DNA from: Unio delphinus | Taxonomy: Eukaryota; Mollusca; Bivalvia; Unionida; Unionidae | Assembly (NCBI GenBank): GCA_029339505.1 | Contig: JAQISU010000163.1 | Coordinates: forward strand, 682,001 to 746,000 | Direction of reading: 5' to 3' | Length of the DNA: 64,000 bases | Shown: positions 49,962 to 59,004 of the stretch, one piece after another | How the letters are laid out: each line of letters starts with the position of its first letter | Position numbering within the stretch: the first letter of the stretch is position 1 | Notes under the pieces: model-generated | Told to the model about the DNA's origin: nothing | What the model saw: the letters and a program-made list of their open reading frames with translations, nothing else | Database searches by the model: none | Position numbers and translations under genes: made by a program

Positions 49962-50361
49962 TTGGTATGTCCCGGACGATGGTTGTCCCCAAGAAACGTG
50001 GAGTGTTAACCACCGGAGATTGGGTTCCCATTGGCAAAACCAAACGCACTTTCGACAAAGGTTACTTACCAACTGGACCACCGAATTATTTCGTGTTACT
50101 GGACGAGTGCGTGATCGTCATCCTACCGTTTATAAATTGGACGACATGAACGGAGAAGTATTAAAAGGAACGTTTTACTTGCCTGAGTTACAACGTGTCA
50201 CCAAATAAAGAAGACTACGTGTACGACATTGAAAGCATTCTCGAACGAAGAACCCGTAAAGTAGGAAAACGTCGTGTCTAAGAAGTCAAAGTACGTTGGA
50301 AAGGATATTCTCCTAGTTTTGATTCTTGGATCGACGCTTCGCAAGTCATCGAAAAGAAGTG
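49962..50361 (+). pseudogene. Polinton integrase C-terminus with chromodomain, broken
   Basis: Plus-strand reading gives GDWVPIGKTKRTFDKGY, then after a frameshift near 50075 NWTTELFRVTGRV...YKLDDMNGEVLKGTFY, the SH3-like end of retroviral-type integrases found in Polintons. After a further frameshift near 50210 comes a chromodomain: DYVYDIESILERR...VRWKGYSPSFDSWIDAS, interrupted by a TAA at about 50278. The zinc-binding and DDE catalytic domains are absent. In intact elements this enzyme inserts the element DNA. Confidence 0.85.
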
Positions 50362-50367
50362 AACATC

Positions 50368-50787
50368 ATGCCCTTTAATACAGCTTCAGCGACCACAGTG
50401 ACTACTCCATCACCCAGTTCTTCTCTGCAAGATTTACAAAAACAATCTTTATGGGTGTGGTGTGGAGATCGTGTACCTAAAAAGTAAATCGTCTTTTTCT
50501 GTCAAATCTTTGTGGTGTATTGTGTCATCGGTGAAGCCATTGCTAATTTGAGTTTGCAACAAGGAGACAAACAATTGTGGACCATTTTACTCAGTAGTTG
50601 CATCAGTTTTCTTCTTCCCAATCCTTCCCTGAAATACTCTTACAACGGGAAAAACATTAACAATATTGGGAGCCTTGTGTCCAACGTCAGTCATTCTCCC
50701 AACAGTCACCCCGTCAATCACAATCCTCTTTCAAACACTCTTTTAACCTCGAGGTACTCCTCGGAGAAAATAACGCTGGAATTATGA
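50368..50787 (+). pseudogene. Small membrane protein of Polinton, with in-frame stop
   Basis: ATG 50368 opens a 39-codon frame ending at TAA 50485-50487; the same frame then continues to TGA 50785-50787 and contains a hydrophobic segment WTILLSSCISFLLPNPSL. The stop overlaps the next ATG (ATGA), as in compact viral genomes. Small one-pass proteins at this place are known in related elements (recalled); function unknown. Confidence 0.55.
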
Positions 50788-51718
50788 ACAACAATATTAA
50801 CCAATTTTACTTAACGTTGCCCAGTGACAGTTCTGTGGAGGTGTTTCCTAACAACACGTTGTGCTGTTACACGGCTAAATTACCTGATGCCATTCATTTG
50901 GATCAATATATCCATTGGGAAGTGGCTTTAGTGGAAATGATACACCCGACACAAATCAAAAACATCGTCGAAAATCAAAACAGTTTTTCAGTAGAAGTGT
51001 ATGACGAGCAATTGCAACAACACTTATCGAACAACGCAACACTAGCAGTGGTGGTGGTGGTGACCCAATGAAAACAGAGGACCCCAAAACTAAACGGTTC
51101 ACCTATCTGTTAACCATTCCTACAGGCTACTATTTTAATGGTCAACATTTAGTGGCTACAGTTACTACCAGGTTCAATACTGTATTTGGTAAAGCCATGG
51201 ACAAAGTCAGAAAAAGTGTTACCTTTGAGTACCATAAAGTGGCTCGTCGACTACTGATCAAATTTTCAGAGGACGAAATGATGGCCATTACATTTTGTCT
51301 TGAATTGCATATTTTAGGTGGAGACTTCAGGTTGGTCAAGAAAAAAGAAATACCAGCCATAACCAGTAACTTGGAGTTTGCGAAATATTTTCGATTCCCT
51401 GTAGAAATGAACCAAGGACTCAACTTGATGTTTGTGTACTCCGATGTGGTGGAGTACAACGTGGTAGGATACACCTCTGTACCGTTACTGCGTTTTATTC
51501 CTTTCAAAGTGGATTCTGCCGCAACCGCTGACGAGGAAGGTGGAAATACCCATCATGTTCACAGCAAATTTGTATATCATCATTATTTACCTGTTAGTAA
51601 GTTGTATTTTGGCAGTGTCAACATTACTATAGAAGGAGATCTAGGATAAAATATTCCATTTACCAAAGGGAAAGTCACAGTGAAACTCCATTTTAAAAAA
51701 CGATTCTCTAACAACTGA
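50784..51718 (+). pseudogene. Penton-like minor capsid protein, frameshifted
   Basis: First part (50784-51071) begins NNINQFYLTLPSDSSVEVFP and contains HWEVALVEMIHP, characteristic of a virion protein family of animal Polintons. A frameshift in the GGT-rich run near 51050 moves the frame to 51068-51649 (YLLTIPTGYYFNGQHLV, NLMFVYSDVVEYNVVG, TSVPLLRFIP). A premature TAA at 51647 precedes KGKVTVKLHFKKRF, which looks like the normal C-terminus, ending at 51718. Assigned as the single-jelly-roll/penton-type protein by order and recalled similarity. Confidence 0.78.
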
Positions 51719-51721
51719 AAA

Positions 51722-52123
51722 ATGATGTATCCTGTGTACCGAGGAGTCGCTCGACAGCGAGGACATGGTTTAGGAGATATGTTTAAATCGGCCTTTCGTT
51801 CCGTGGTCCCTGTTTTGAAACCGATGGTGACAAGAGGATTGCACGCCTTAAAAGATGCCGCATTGACTCACGGCAAAATGTTTTCATTGACGAACAAAAC
51901 CCCAAAGAAGCTTTCTTGAGAGCAGGAAAAAAATGTCTTGCTTCAAACGGGTAAAGATATTTTGGGTCGACGAGAAAGTCTTATAAATGCCCTGAACGGT
52001 ACCGATTCTGGCATTCCTGCTTCCCTGAGAACACAGCAAGGACAAGGCAGAAAGCGACGACGACTAAGAATAAAAGAACAGTTCGAGACTCAGACATTTT
52101 TTACTATTAAAAGAAAATCATAG
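51722..52123 (+). pseudogene. Small basic core/membrane-active protein (pX/pVI-like), frameshifted
   Basis: The first frame gives YRGVARQRGHGLGDMFKSAF and PVLKPMVTRGLHALKDAAL, then shifts near 51875 and 51940; the last frame ends with GRKRRRLRIKEQ, a basic nuclear-targeting-like stretch. Glycine-rich start, Ala/Leu helix and basic tail are typical of adenovirus pX/pVI-like proteins of Polintons. Confidence 0.65.
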
Positions 52124-52137
52124 AGACTGAGAAAAAA

Positions 52138-52437
52138 ATGATGCACCAAGAATCTTGTGCCTGTTCCAAGTCGGAACTGGATCTCTTTTCCATGCCAGAC
52201 ACGATGATAACCATGCAAGAAGCCCAATGGGTTGAATTTCATCCCGTCTCCTCTTTAGCGGATACAGCTCCCATCGAGTTTGAAATCAAAGGGCAACCCG
52301 AAGACTACGTCAATCTGAACAGCAGTTACTTATATTTGAAAGTGAAAGTGATCAACACGGACAGCAGCAGAGAGGGTGAATCCTACAACGTTTTTAGACA
52401 AAATTTGATTGAAATCCTAAAACGAGCCGTCTTATAA
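52138..52437 (+). pseudogene. Polinton major capsid protein, N-terminal fragment
   Basis: Starts MHQESCACSKSELDLFSMP and includes EFHPVSSLADTAPIEFEI and YLYLKVKVIN, the conserved N-terminus of one class of animal Polinton capsid protein. Only 99 codons remain of an expected several hundred; it ends where the partial duplication and then the second element begin. Confidence 0.82.
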
Positions 52438-52501
52438 TCTTATTTTAACCCAAAAAAAGGTGAACCCTACAACGTTTTCAGACAAAAAATTGATTGAAAT
52501 C
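52375..52501. repeat. Two ~42-bp direct repeats at the end of the capsid fragment
   Basis: 52375-52416 and 52459-52501 both read GGTGAAYCCTACAACGTTTT... to TTGATTGAAATC, 84 bp apart. They sit at the boundary between the two virus-like blocks. Confidence 0.85.
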
Positions 52502-52657
52502 TCCCTATGAAAGCATTTTAACTAAAAAAATAAAAACGATTTTTTAATTAATTTTGGTCGCAACTTGTTGTCATACACCCTCTCTGCTGCTAAAGTTTTC
52601 AGTTCTGGTTAACAAAAATAATAAATAATTTGATCGAGTCTTTAGGATGAAAATCAT
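52502..52657. other. Boundary between the two virus-like elements
   Basis: AT-rich, with A and T runs (TTTTTTAATTAATTTTGG). No terminal inverted repeat or target duplication could be recognised. Confidence 0.4.
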
Positions 52658-54061
52658 TTATGATTTTACAAACAGACTAATCGCTAACACCTCTTCTTGT
52701 AAATCAATCAGATTATTTGACTGGTCGGTGAGTTTGAAATTAATTCTGGTTAATGAATTATTATGGCATCGCATGTAGACAGGATTAATTGGGTTTTCAA
52801 TAATTAGGAATCCTGGAGGAGCTGTTGGTGCAAATGAATAAAGAATATATCCTTGCTGAGCTTGATTTGATCGTTCGAGATTAATTTGATAGCTTCCTTC
52901 GATAACATCACACACTAAATTGAGCGCAATCACCGATGAAATATTCACGTTGAACGGAGCGATATGCCTGCCGCCACCGTCTGGGTCATTATTATGTTTG
53001 AGGATTTTTATTTCCCCTGATGCTGTTTTCTTCCACGTATCATGAATTATTTTAAACCCAACATCGATGGTGTCACTGAGAAGTTTTTTTAGTTCCGGTA
53101 CGTTATATCCCGGTAGTTTGAATGTGGGGATATTATTCACGGGGATTTTATATTGTTTTGCAAATTCTGTTCTTGATAGGGGATTATCGTCATCTAATAT
53201 ATCCTGAATAATTTTTAGGTTAAATGTTTCCATGTCGTCGATAATTTTATTGCATGTTTCTACGACGCTGATAAATTCATCTCGGGTGAGAGAGCCGGAT
53301 TTAAGAGATATTAACAACAGCGATAAATCATTATTCATTGCTGTGAAATTTTTAGCGATTTTAGGTTCGTCAACAAAATGATATCCCTCTATTCTCTCCC
53401 CTGGCTTCTCTTCTCCAGTTGATCGGTATCCGAGACCAAAAAAATCTATAGTAAATCTATGATCTTTATAACTCCTTATTGGATTATCAGGTTTTATTCT
53501 GTCGGTGATATAATCAGATTTTTGTGGTTCTGGTAAATCAACGGTTTCCTCAAGAGTTTTACTCTGGGGCGGTAATTCAGGCCATCCTAGTACGGTTCTT
53601 ATTGAGCTTTGATAGATATCTACTACGTATCCTTCTGTGCTTATCTCAATTGCGGATGATAGCGTCGGTTCATGAACTGTTATAGCGATTTTTGACTCTA
53701 CTCCAGTAATCCATTTTATTCTACGCGCGAATTCATCATTGATTTGTTCTATTTGGTATGACCCTGTTGGTATCGAAACAACTTTCCAGTCTGGGGTTCC
53801 GTCGGGTTTATTCTTATTTGCAAACACTAAAGAATTATTGGGTTGTTGACCACCAAATGATTTTGATCTGATATTAGGCCAACTGTGATACATTCGTAGT
53901 TTTGCTAGCGCTATCTCCTTCACTGGGACCGGAGAGGGGAAATTCACACTGAATTCTGGATTCGTTGATGTTATTGATATCATGCTTGTTTGTACTGGGT
54001 TCGTGTTCTCCACTATTTGTTGAAGTAATTCCTGCGGTGTTGTCATTGTTATTATACTCAT
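52658..54061 (-). CDS. Penton-like minor capsid protein (element 2)
   Basis: 467 codons, intact. N-terminal region: EIALAKLRMYHSWPNI, NNSLVFAN, WKVVSIPTGSYQIEQINDEF, then YVVDIYQSSIRTVLGWPEL; the C-terminal part ends INFKLTDQSNNLIDLQ and LAISLFVK, a beta-rich closing strand pattern common in penton-like proteins of animal Polinton/adinto-type elements (recalled). The central third (about residues 230-330) is helical and charged and looks like an insertion. Its ATG lies in a 151-bp tandemly duplicated segment shared with the upstream gene's end. Likely forms capsid vertices; assignment by architecture, not by search. Confidence 0.6.
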   Translation of the reverse strand: MSIITMTTPQELLQQIVENTNPVQTSMISITSTNPEFSVNFPSPVPVKEIALAKLRMYHSWPNIRSKSFGGQQPNNSLVFANKNKPDGTPDWKVVSIPTGSYQIEQINDEFARRIKWITGVESKIAITVHEPTLSSAIEISTEGYVVDIYQSSIRTVLGWPELPPQSKTLEETVDLPEPQKSDYITDRIKPDNPIRSYKDHRFTIDFFGLGYRSTGEEKPGERIEGYHFVDEPKIAKNFTAMNNDLSLLLISLKSGSLTRDEFISVVETCNKIIDDMETFNLKIIQDILDDDNPLSRTEFAKQYKIPVNNIPTFKLPGYNVPELKKLLSDTIDVGFKIIHDTWKKTASGEIKILKHNNDPDGGGRHIAPFNVNISSVIALNLVCDVIEGSYQINLERSNQAQQGYILYSFAPTAPPGFLIIENPINPVYMRCHNNSLTRINFKLTDQSNNLIDLQEEVLAISLFVKS

Positions 54062-54212
54062 GATTTATTTCTAATTTTGGTATCGAGGAATCATAAATAC
54101 TGACCATCACTGAGAACTCACAATCTGGTAATGTTGATATTATTGAGATCATTTTGTTTTTTGGGTTCGTGTTTTCCAATTCCATCGGTGTTGTCATTGT
54201 TATTATACTCAT
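54061..54212 (-). repeat. 151-bp tandem duplication across a gene junction
   Basis: ATGAGTATAATAACAATGAC occurs at 54212 and again at 54061 (minus strand), each preceded by a copy of the 3' part of the membrane-protein gene (FSAMVSIFDSAISKLE and FSVMVSIYDSSIPKLE). Period 151 bp, not a multiple of 3. The left copy starts the penton-like gene; the right copy would start a frame that leads nowhere recognisable. Confidence 0.9.
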
Positions 54213-54663
54213 GTTGTCGCTCTAATTTCGATATCGCGGAATCAAAAATACTGACCATCGCTGAGAATTCACTATCTGATATAATCGTATTGTCGAGTGA
54301 CGACGATATCATCAATGATAATTGCGAATATGCGGTTGATGCAATATGAAATTGAAGTAAGTAATTCTGCAGTTTACTCTGGCTGCATGATGATATCTTT
54401 TTTGCTATCCCGGTTGATATACCCCCGATTGTAGCCACCGCAGAAATGCAAATTGGAACTACGACCGGGGCAATCATTGTAACCGATGCAAGTATTATTC
54501 CGGCGCCAGTGAGAACGCTTGACACCGAGTATATAATAACATCAATTGCGGTGATTCTTCGTCGGTATTTTTTTATTTTTATTTGATACTCCTCAGTGAG
54601 GGTTTTGAGTCTATTCTGAAATTCTCTGACCTGATCATAGCGACATTGAGTTGATGAAATCAT
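54118..54663 (-). CDS. Two-helix membrane protein (element 2)
   Basis: 181 codons. Charged helical start (residues 1-36), two hydrophobic segments at about 39-62 and 64-88 (GAGIILASVTMIAPVVVPI within them), then a polar helix. Such helix/hairpin proteins occur in related animal elements; function is not known. The last ~30 codons lie in the junction duplication, so the present stop at 54118 may not be the ancestral one. The upstream leader shares CAATTGAAAA and AACGCTAG with the leader of the gene at 58999. Confidence 0.6.
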   Translation of the reverse strand: MISSTQCRYDQVREFQNRLKTLTEEYQIKIKKYRRRITAIDVIIYSVSSVLTGAGIILASVTMIAPVVVPICISAVATIGGISTGIAKKISSCSQSKLQNYLLQFHIASTAYSQLSLMISSSLDNTIISDSEFSAMVSIFDSAISKLERQHEYNNNDNTDGIGKHEPKKQNDLNNINITRL

Positions 54664-54710
54664 TGTTATTTTAAAAATACTAGCGTTTTCAATTGTTAAA
54701 TCCTTTCAAT

Positions 54711-56096
54711 TTAGTTATTTACTTCGCATATGAATTCTAAGCACCAGGATATTTTTGATCTAATCGTACTATCAACCGCGACAATCTCAAATTCTTCTTC
54801 ACCCCGGATAATTACTGTTGCGGTGCCACCAAAATAGGTTTTACCGCTTACGATGATATCAAATTGCTTGTCAGAGATTAACGTCATCCTGTAGATACCA
54901 TGGGGCCACTCCCCGATATTGACTTTCAATTTAGCATTAGAGTCTTTTATCCAATCAAAGGTCCCATGCTTTACCCTTTCAGATTTTTCTTTTAGTTTAG
55001 CAATATCGTCATAAACGTCGAGATAGGTTTTATTGATTTCGGTATATTTCATTATCGTTCCATTCCGGCGTTTAAAAAATGAAACCAAAAGGAGGCCGAA
55101 TCCAAAACCTTGTTCGGTATTATAATGCCCGTTGAGTTCAGAATATGTCGTCGTGATATTGTAACTTTCAGAGCCCTCAAAGAACTTATTAGCCATTTCG
55201 CTGATGCGTTTTTGTTCATCAATAGCTTTTTTAACTTCAGCGAGAGTCATTCCTGCCACAAGCGGGTTTCCAAAGAATCTACCAACAATGTCGTTAGTGG
55301 GTTTTTGATCTTCTATTAGTTTAGAAATCTCGAGATAATTTGCCTTGAATTCTGAAGCAGTCATCATCCTTCCAGCTTCCTTGTTAGCGAAGAATGAATT
55401 CAACAAGTCTTTAATTTCAGTGAGAGTCATGCCAACCACAAGCGGGGTTCCAAAGAATCTACCAACAATGTCGTTAGTGGGTTTTTGATCTTCTATTAGT
55501 TTAGAAATCTCGAGATAATTTGCCTTGAATTCTGAAGCAGTCATTATCCTTCCAGCTTCCTTGTTAGCGAAGAATGAATTCAACAAGTCTTTAATTTCAG
55601 TGAGAGTCATGCCAACCACAAGCGGGGTTCCAAAGAATTTATGTACGACATTTTTGCGAAAATTATTATAACCTCGTATATGATCATCCAGCTCACTGCC
55701 GTGGGTGGTAATCTTGTTGTCTTGGGTGGTAATCCTGTTGTCGTTGTCGGTTATCATGCGGTTGTTGGTGATAATCATCTTGTTGTGGGTGGCAATCGCG
55801 TCTGTGATCGTAGACACAAGTGCGCCTGGTTTAAGTCGTCCGTCATTGGAATACAGCGCAATAGAGTTTTCAGCGGCGTCGCGCTGCTGTATCAAAATGT
55901 CATTCAATGACACATCACTGGATTTCAATTTACCCTGTTTGTCCTGAAATACAACTATTTCGTTCGGGTCAACACTTGTTAAGTTCAACGTCTCAGCGAT
56001 TTCATCTTCAATTATTTTTTTTATATCCTTGACAGAATCAGGTGGTGCAGTGCCATCGGGTTTGGGTTTCAAAGATCTCCCCCAAATATCAATCAT
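54711..56096 (-). CDS. Fibre-like repeat protein (element 2)
   Basis: 461 codons. Residues ~1-105 are acidic/polar. Then come heptad-like repeats (THNKMII, TNNRMIT, TTQDNKI), suggesting a trimeric coiled-coil shaft. Next, 60-residue units beginning RFFGTPLVVGMTLTEIKDLL: two almost identical full units, a preceding partial (KFFGTPLVVGMTL) and a diverged third (RFFGNPLVAGMTLAEVKKAI). The last ~110 residues are beta-rich (GIYRMTLISDKQFDIIVSG), like a knob. The architecture fits a virion attachment fibre; this is inference, no family is recognised. Confidence 0.62.
   Translation of the reverse strand: MIDIWGRSLKPKPDGTAPPDSVKDIKKIIEDEIAETLNLTSVDPNEIVVFQDKQGKLKSSDVSLNDILIQQRDAAENSIALYSNDGRLKPGALVSTITDAIATHNKMIITNNRMITDNDNRITTQDNKITTHGSELDDHIRGYNNFRKNVVHKFFGTPLVVGMTLTEIKDLLNSFFANKEAGRIMTASEFKANYLEISKLIEDQKPTNDIVGRFFGTPLVVGMTLTEIKDLLNSFFANKEAGRMMTASEFKANYLEISKLIEDQKPTNDIVGRFFGNPLVAGMTLAEVKKAIDEQKRISEMANKFFEGSESYNITTTYSELNGHYNTEQGFGFGLLLVSFFKRRNGTIMKYTEINKTYLDVYDDIAKLKEKSERVKHGTFDWIKDSNAKLKVNIGEWPHGIYRMTLISDKQFDIIVSGKTYFGGTATVIIRGEEEFEIVAVDSTIRSKISWCLEFICEVNN
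55259..55638 (-). repeat. 180-bp tandem repeat inside the fibre-like gene
   Basis: CAAGCGGGGTTCCAAAGAAT-type blocks at about 55259, 55439 and 55619. The first two intervals are nearly identical in DNA (for example ATTATCC/ATCATCC only), showing recent duplication or gene conversion in frame. Confidence 0.93.
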
Positions 56097-56120
56097 GTTA
56101 TTGTAAAACTCTTTCTCTCT

Positions 56121-56528
56121 CTAAAATCGTTTCGATTTCCAGCGATTGCTAGTGTATTCATTCACGACAACATGTGGTAGTTTTCCGCTTGGGTTACTCA
56201 AGGAGTTAGAAATAGCGTCAAGGACATTTAATACTTCGCTGCCACATATTGGTGGGTCAATCATCGTTTGTGTTGGTAGCGTAGAATACCAAGTCTTCAT
56301 TGGAAGGGTTTTTATATACCGCATAAACTCTTTTGGCGGGGCTAATCCATATGAATCAAAATAGACAATCCCACGTGGATCAATAGCGTATGCAACCCAG
56401 TGAGTTCCAGGTCCGGTGCTGTTATCTAAATTAATGATTCCGGTTTCAACGCTGTTTGGTTGATGTGGTAATTGATCTTTCATAAAGACACCTCTGAAGT
56501 TTTTAATCGCGAGTTTTTTTAGCCGCAT
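56121..56528 (-). CDS. Adenain-type cysteine protease (element 2), N-terminus disrupted
   Basis: 135 codons from ATG 56528. Catalytic pattern: His43 in GTHWVAY, Asp58 in VYFDSYG, Gln87 and Cys95 in PPICGSEVL, with NFRGVFMKD and INLDNSTGPGTHW in front, as in adenovirus/Polinton maturation proteases that cleave virion proteins. Immediately upstream, a start at 56550 in another frame reads into the gene up to a 7-A run at about 56513-56519, where the frames part by one base; so the true start may be at 56550 and the copy carries a homopolymer indel. The stop codon overlaps the motif upstream of the fibre-like gene. Confidence 0.85.
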   Translation of the reverse strand: MRLKKLAIKNFRGVFMKDQLPHQPNSVETGIINLDNSTGPGTHWVAYAIDPRGIVYFDSYGLAPPKEFMRYIKTLPMKTWYSTLPTQTMIDPPICGSEVLNVLDAISNSLSNPSGKLPHVVVNEYTSNRWKSKRF

Positions 56529-56570
56529 CCATTAAATCAAAATTGGACATGGGAACCATAGGTTCCTCAA

Positions 56571-57050
56571 TTAATAAATCGTTCCTGGTAGTCTTAGACC
56601 CTTTCCGCTGTACCACGAATACGGGGTTCCTGGTAGTCTTAGACCCAATCCGTGAACGGATCGTCCCTTTTTTTTATATCCTTTCCCAGTTGCCTTCTTT
56701 AGTGCCATTCCTGCTGCAGTACCAACGGCTCCTAACGCTGCCGCTTTAGCCACCGCTGGGGCTGCTGCTGCAATCAATGCTGGAATCGCAGCTAACAACG
56801 GAAATATACCGCCTGTTTTAATCATATTTTTGATAGCAGCCGCAGAAAGAGTAATCTGAACACCTTTTTTGGCTGCAAGTGCATCATTGAAATGTTTTAT
56901 TTGACGAGTTGTCAGCGATAATTTATTTGCACCACCAGTCATTTGATTAGGTTTCAACGTGATTGTGGTTCCACATTTTTTAGCTGATTCCGATTGCAAT
57001 TTTTTTAATTGACCGGGAGTTAACGTAACACTAATAACACTATATGACAT
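56571..57050 (-). CDS. pVI-like virion protein with LT-repeat helices (element 2)
   Basis: 159 codons. Three short related segments, VTLTPGQLKKLQ, LSLTTRQIKHFNDA and ITLSAAAIKNMIK, are followed by GGIFPLLAAIPALIAAAAP, an amphipathic/hydrophobic stretch, an Ala-rich helix, a basic GKGYKKKGRS, and two copies of GLRLPGT at the end. This plan (repeats, membrane-active helix, basic tail) recurs next to capsid genes in Polinton-like elements and suggests a minor capsid protein with membrane-lytic or scaffold role; inferred. Confidence 0.6.
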   Translation of the reverse strand: MSYSVISVTLTPGQLKKLQSESAKKCGTTITLKPNQMTGGANKLSLTTRQIKHFNDALAAKKGVQITLSAAAIKNMIKTGGIFPLLAAIPALIAAAAPAVAKAAALGAVGTAAGMALKKATGKGYKKKGRSVHGLGLRLPGTPYSWYSGKGLRLPGTIY

Positions 57051-57090
57051 TATACATAATAGATTGATTCTAAATCGTTTACAATTTCAA

Positions 57091-58503
57091 TTACATGTTT
57101 TCTACTGGTGCATCTACCACTCTCATTCTTCCACCAACACCTTCGAGTAGCATTGATTTATCACTGAGAATGACAGCAACCGCTCTATAATTAGCAATAG
57201 CACCACGAGTCACATTAGCTCTAAAGTGTATATCAACGACGGACTGTCTTGTTAAATCGAGATGTTCCAGTGAGAAGTAATAGATTGGATACAGATTTTT
57301 AAAATCATATTGTGATATTTGCAAACCAGTATCGACATTTTGATCACGTGCCATAAATGACAACAGACGATGATACACGCGTGCAATATGATTTTCTGTG
57401 TAATTAAGTTGTATATCCTCAGATGGTTCCTGCTGGCCGTTTATTCTCAGTGAGACGTCTTTCACACCTAACTGATCAAATATCATATGGCTGGAGAGTT
57501 GATTGCCAACTCGTGTGGTATCTTGTAACGCTACGAATATATGACGTGGCGCAGCAGTGCCCTGTTTTGATGCTAGATTCCACGTAAACACATTATTAAC
57601 ATTTGATTGTTTAACATCTGTACTCACGGTTAGCCAACTTAGTAATGATTTTCCTCCTTGGTCCATAAATGATAGTAATCGTTCTTCTGCGGTGATTGCT
57701 GGAGTCAACACTGGCATCCACAATGATATTTTTGTTAAATTGACTTTACCGGCATCAGCATTGGCATTTGCATTGTCTGCTGGAATCCTCCAAATTGCGT
57801 CATTATCATCACTTTTTCGTACCAGCGATACTGTATGCTTCGCTCCATAAATAACTTTTCGGACGTTTCTACAGAATCCAAATATGTGATGCAGTGGAAT
57901 CGCGCATGAAAATGATTTACGCCCTACTCCCAACATTGAGTTTCGTGTTGCAGCTCCTAGATTGAAATTAGGATCGTTGTTTATAATCATATCTTCGGCA
58001 TCAATATTAGCGGTGACAGCATTATTCTTTGGTCGTCTTACAACGAATTGTTTTCCTCCAGCGGTATTTGTAGCATCTTTTGCAAACATCATAGAAGGTC
58101 CTGCTGATCTTGTATAATCATCGGAATATCTCGCTAACCCGATTATTGTTGTAGCCACATCAACATCGCGATCTATCGACTCGATTTCTTTTCCATCAAT
58201 GAGATATTTTGCACTCTCAAATAACGCCATGATACCATTATTAACAAAACCGACTTGAGTACCACCTGGATACGGTGCTGGTACAGCAGTAGTATCAGCA
58301 GCTGTTACAAGTTCTCCTTCTACTTCAATAAACGCTTCAGCGGGTAGAAAGTATTTACTGGTATCATGGACTTGAAGTTCAATTCGCGATCGACTATTTG
58401 CGTCTATTGCATGATAAGCGTAATATTGATAATCGCGTACAGAATCATCCTTGCCAACTGGGGCGTCTATATCAAACGCCGGATCATGTGATTTTTTGAA
58501 CAT
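57091..58503 (-). CDS. Major capsid protein, double-jelly-roll type (element 2)
   Basis: 470 codons, intact. Features: FLPAEAFIEVEGEL, NNGIMALFESAKYLIDGKEI, RDVDVATTIIGLARYSDD, then PLHHIFGFCRNVRKVIYGAK, WMPVLTPAITAEERLL, RHIFVALQD and LRINGQQEPSEDIQLNYTEN. The succession strand-strand-'NNGI..LF..a.Y.ING.EI' is that of double-jelly-roll capsid proteins of adinto/Polinton-like elements. It differs clearly from the capsid fragment at 52.1 kb. The leader has the TCTAAATCGT motif (58520-58533) shared with two neighbours. Confidence 0.8.
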   Translation of the reverse strand: MFKKSHDPAFDIDAPVGKDDSVRDYQYYAYHAIDANSRSRIELQVHDTSKYFLPAEAFIEVEGELVTAADTTAVPAPYPGGTQVGFVNNGIMALFESAKYLIDGKEIESIDRDVDVATTIIGLARYSDDYTRSAGPSMMFAKDATNTAGGKQFVVRRPKNNAVTANIDAEDMIINNDPNFNLGAATRNSMLGVGRKSFSCAIPLHHIFGFCRNVRKVIYGAKHTVSLVRKSDDNDAIWRIPADNANANADAGKVNLTKISLWMPVLTPAITAEERLLSFMDQGGKSLLSWLTVSTDVKQSNVNNVFTWNLASKQGTAAPRHIFVALQDTTRVGNQLSSHMIFDQLGVKDVSLRINGQQEPSEDIQLNYTENHIARVYHRLLSFMARDQNVDTGLQISQYDFKNLYPIYYFSLEHLDLTRQSVVDIHFRANVTRGAIANYRAVAVILSDKSMLLEGVGGRMRVVDAPVENM

Positions 58504-58549
58504 TTTATTCTATTTATCAGAGTCTAAATCGTGAAATCATAAACGATTT

Positions 58550-58999
58550 TCATCGACGTAGTTTTTTAAAGCCGCTTCCTGCTATCATATTTGCAATATT
58601 GCTTTGGTCGGGACTTAAAGCCATCGACGCTAATTTTTCGTCTACTGCGTTATTTATAATTCTACTAACACTTGCAGGCATTTCCGCTGTAGACGGTAAC
58701 GGTTTCTTTGAAAATCCTTTGGATTTTTCTCGTCTCACTAATGATGTTAATTTATTCTTCGCAGTTGAAAACGCTTTTCCAGCAAGATCTCCAACAGCAC
58801 CAATACCCTTATCACGAATAACTTCAATTGCTTTCATTCCTAGTTGTTTAGCCAACGGCATCACTTTTGGAGCCATTCTCGCAAATAACCCTGCAATGGT
58901 ATTGCCTAAACCATCTCCGTAGTATGCTCTATAAACTGGAAACCGTGAATTAACTACGTAGACGGGGGTTGGTTTATCATGATTGTAGTGTATGATCAT
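58550..58999 (-). CDS. Small basic virion-type protein (element 2)
   Basis: 149 codons. YRAYYGDGLGNTIAGLFARM near residue 23-43 followed by Ala/Lys-rich helix (PLAKQLGMKAIEVIRDKG), a basic middle, and a GSGFKKLRR end. Glycine-rich start plus basic helix is typical of pX/pVI-like proteins coded beside the capsid gene. Start at 58999 is supported by a leader almost identical to that of the gene at 60057. Confidence 0.6.
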   Translation of the reverse strand: MIIHYNHDKPTPVYVVNSRFPVYRAYYGDGLGNTIAGLFARMAPKVMPLAKQLGMKAIEVIRDKGIGAVGDLAGKAFSTAKNKLTSLVRREKSKGFSKKPLPSTAEMPASVSRIINNAVDEKLASMALSPDQSNIANMIAGSGFKKLRR

Positions 59000-59004
59000 T
59001 ATTT

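Noticed and set aside
49950..50081. Minus-strand extension of the polymerase frame to 50081
   Set aside because: The plus strand here encodes recognisable integrase sequence; the minus extension has no polymerase motif.
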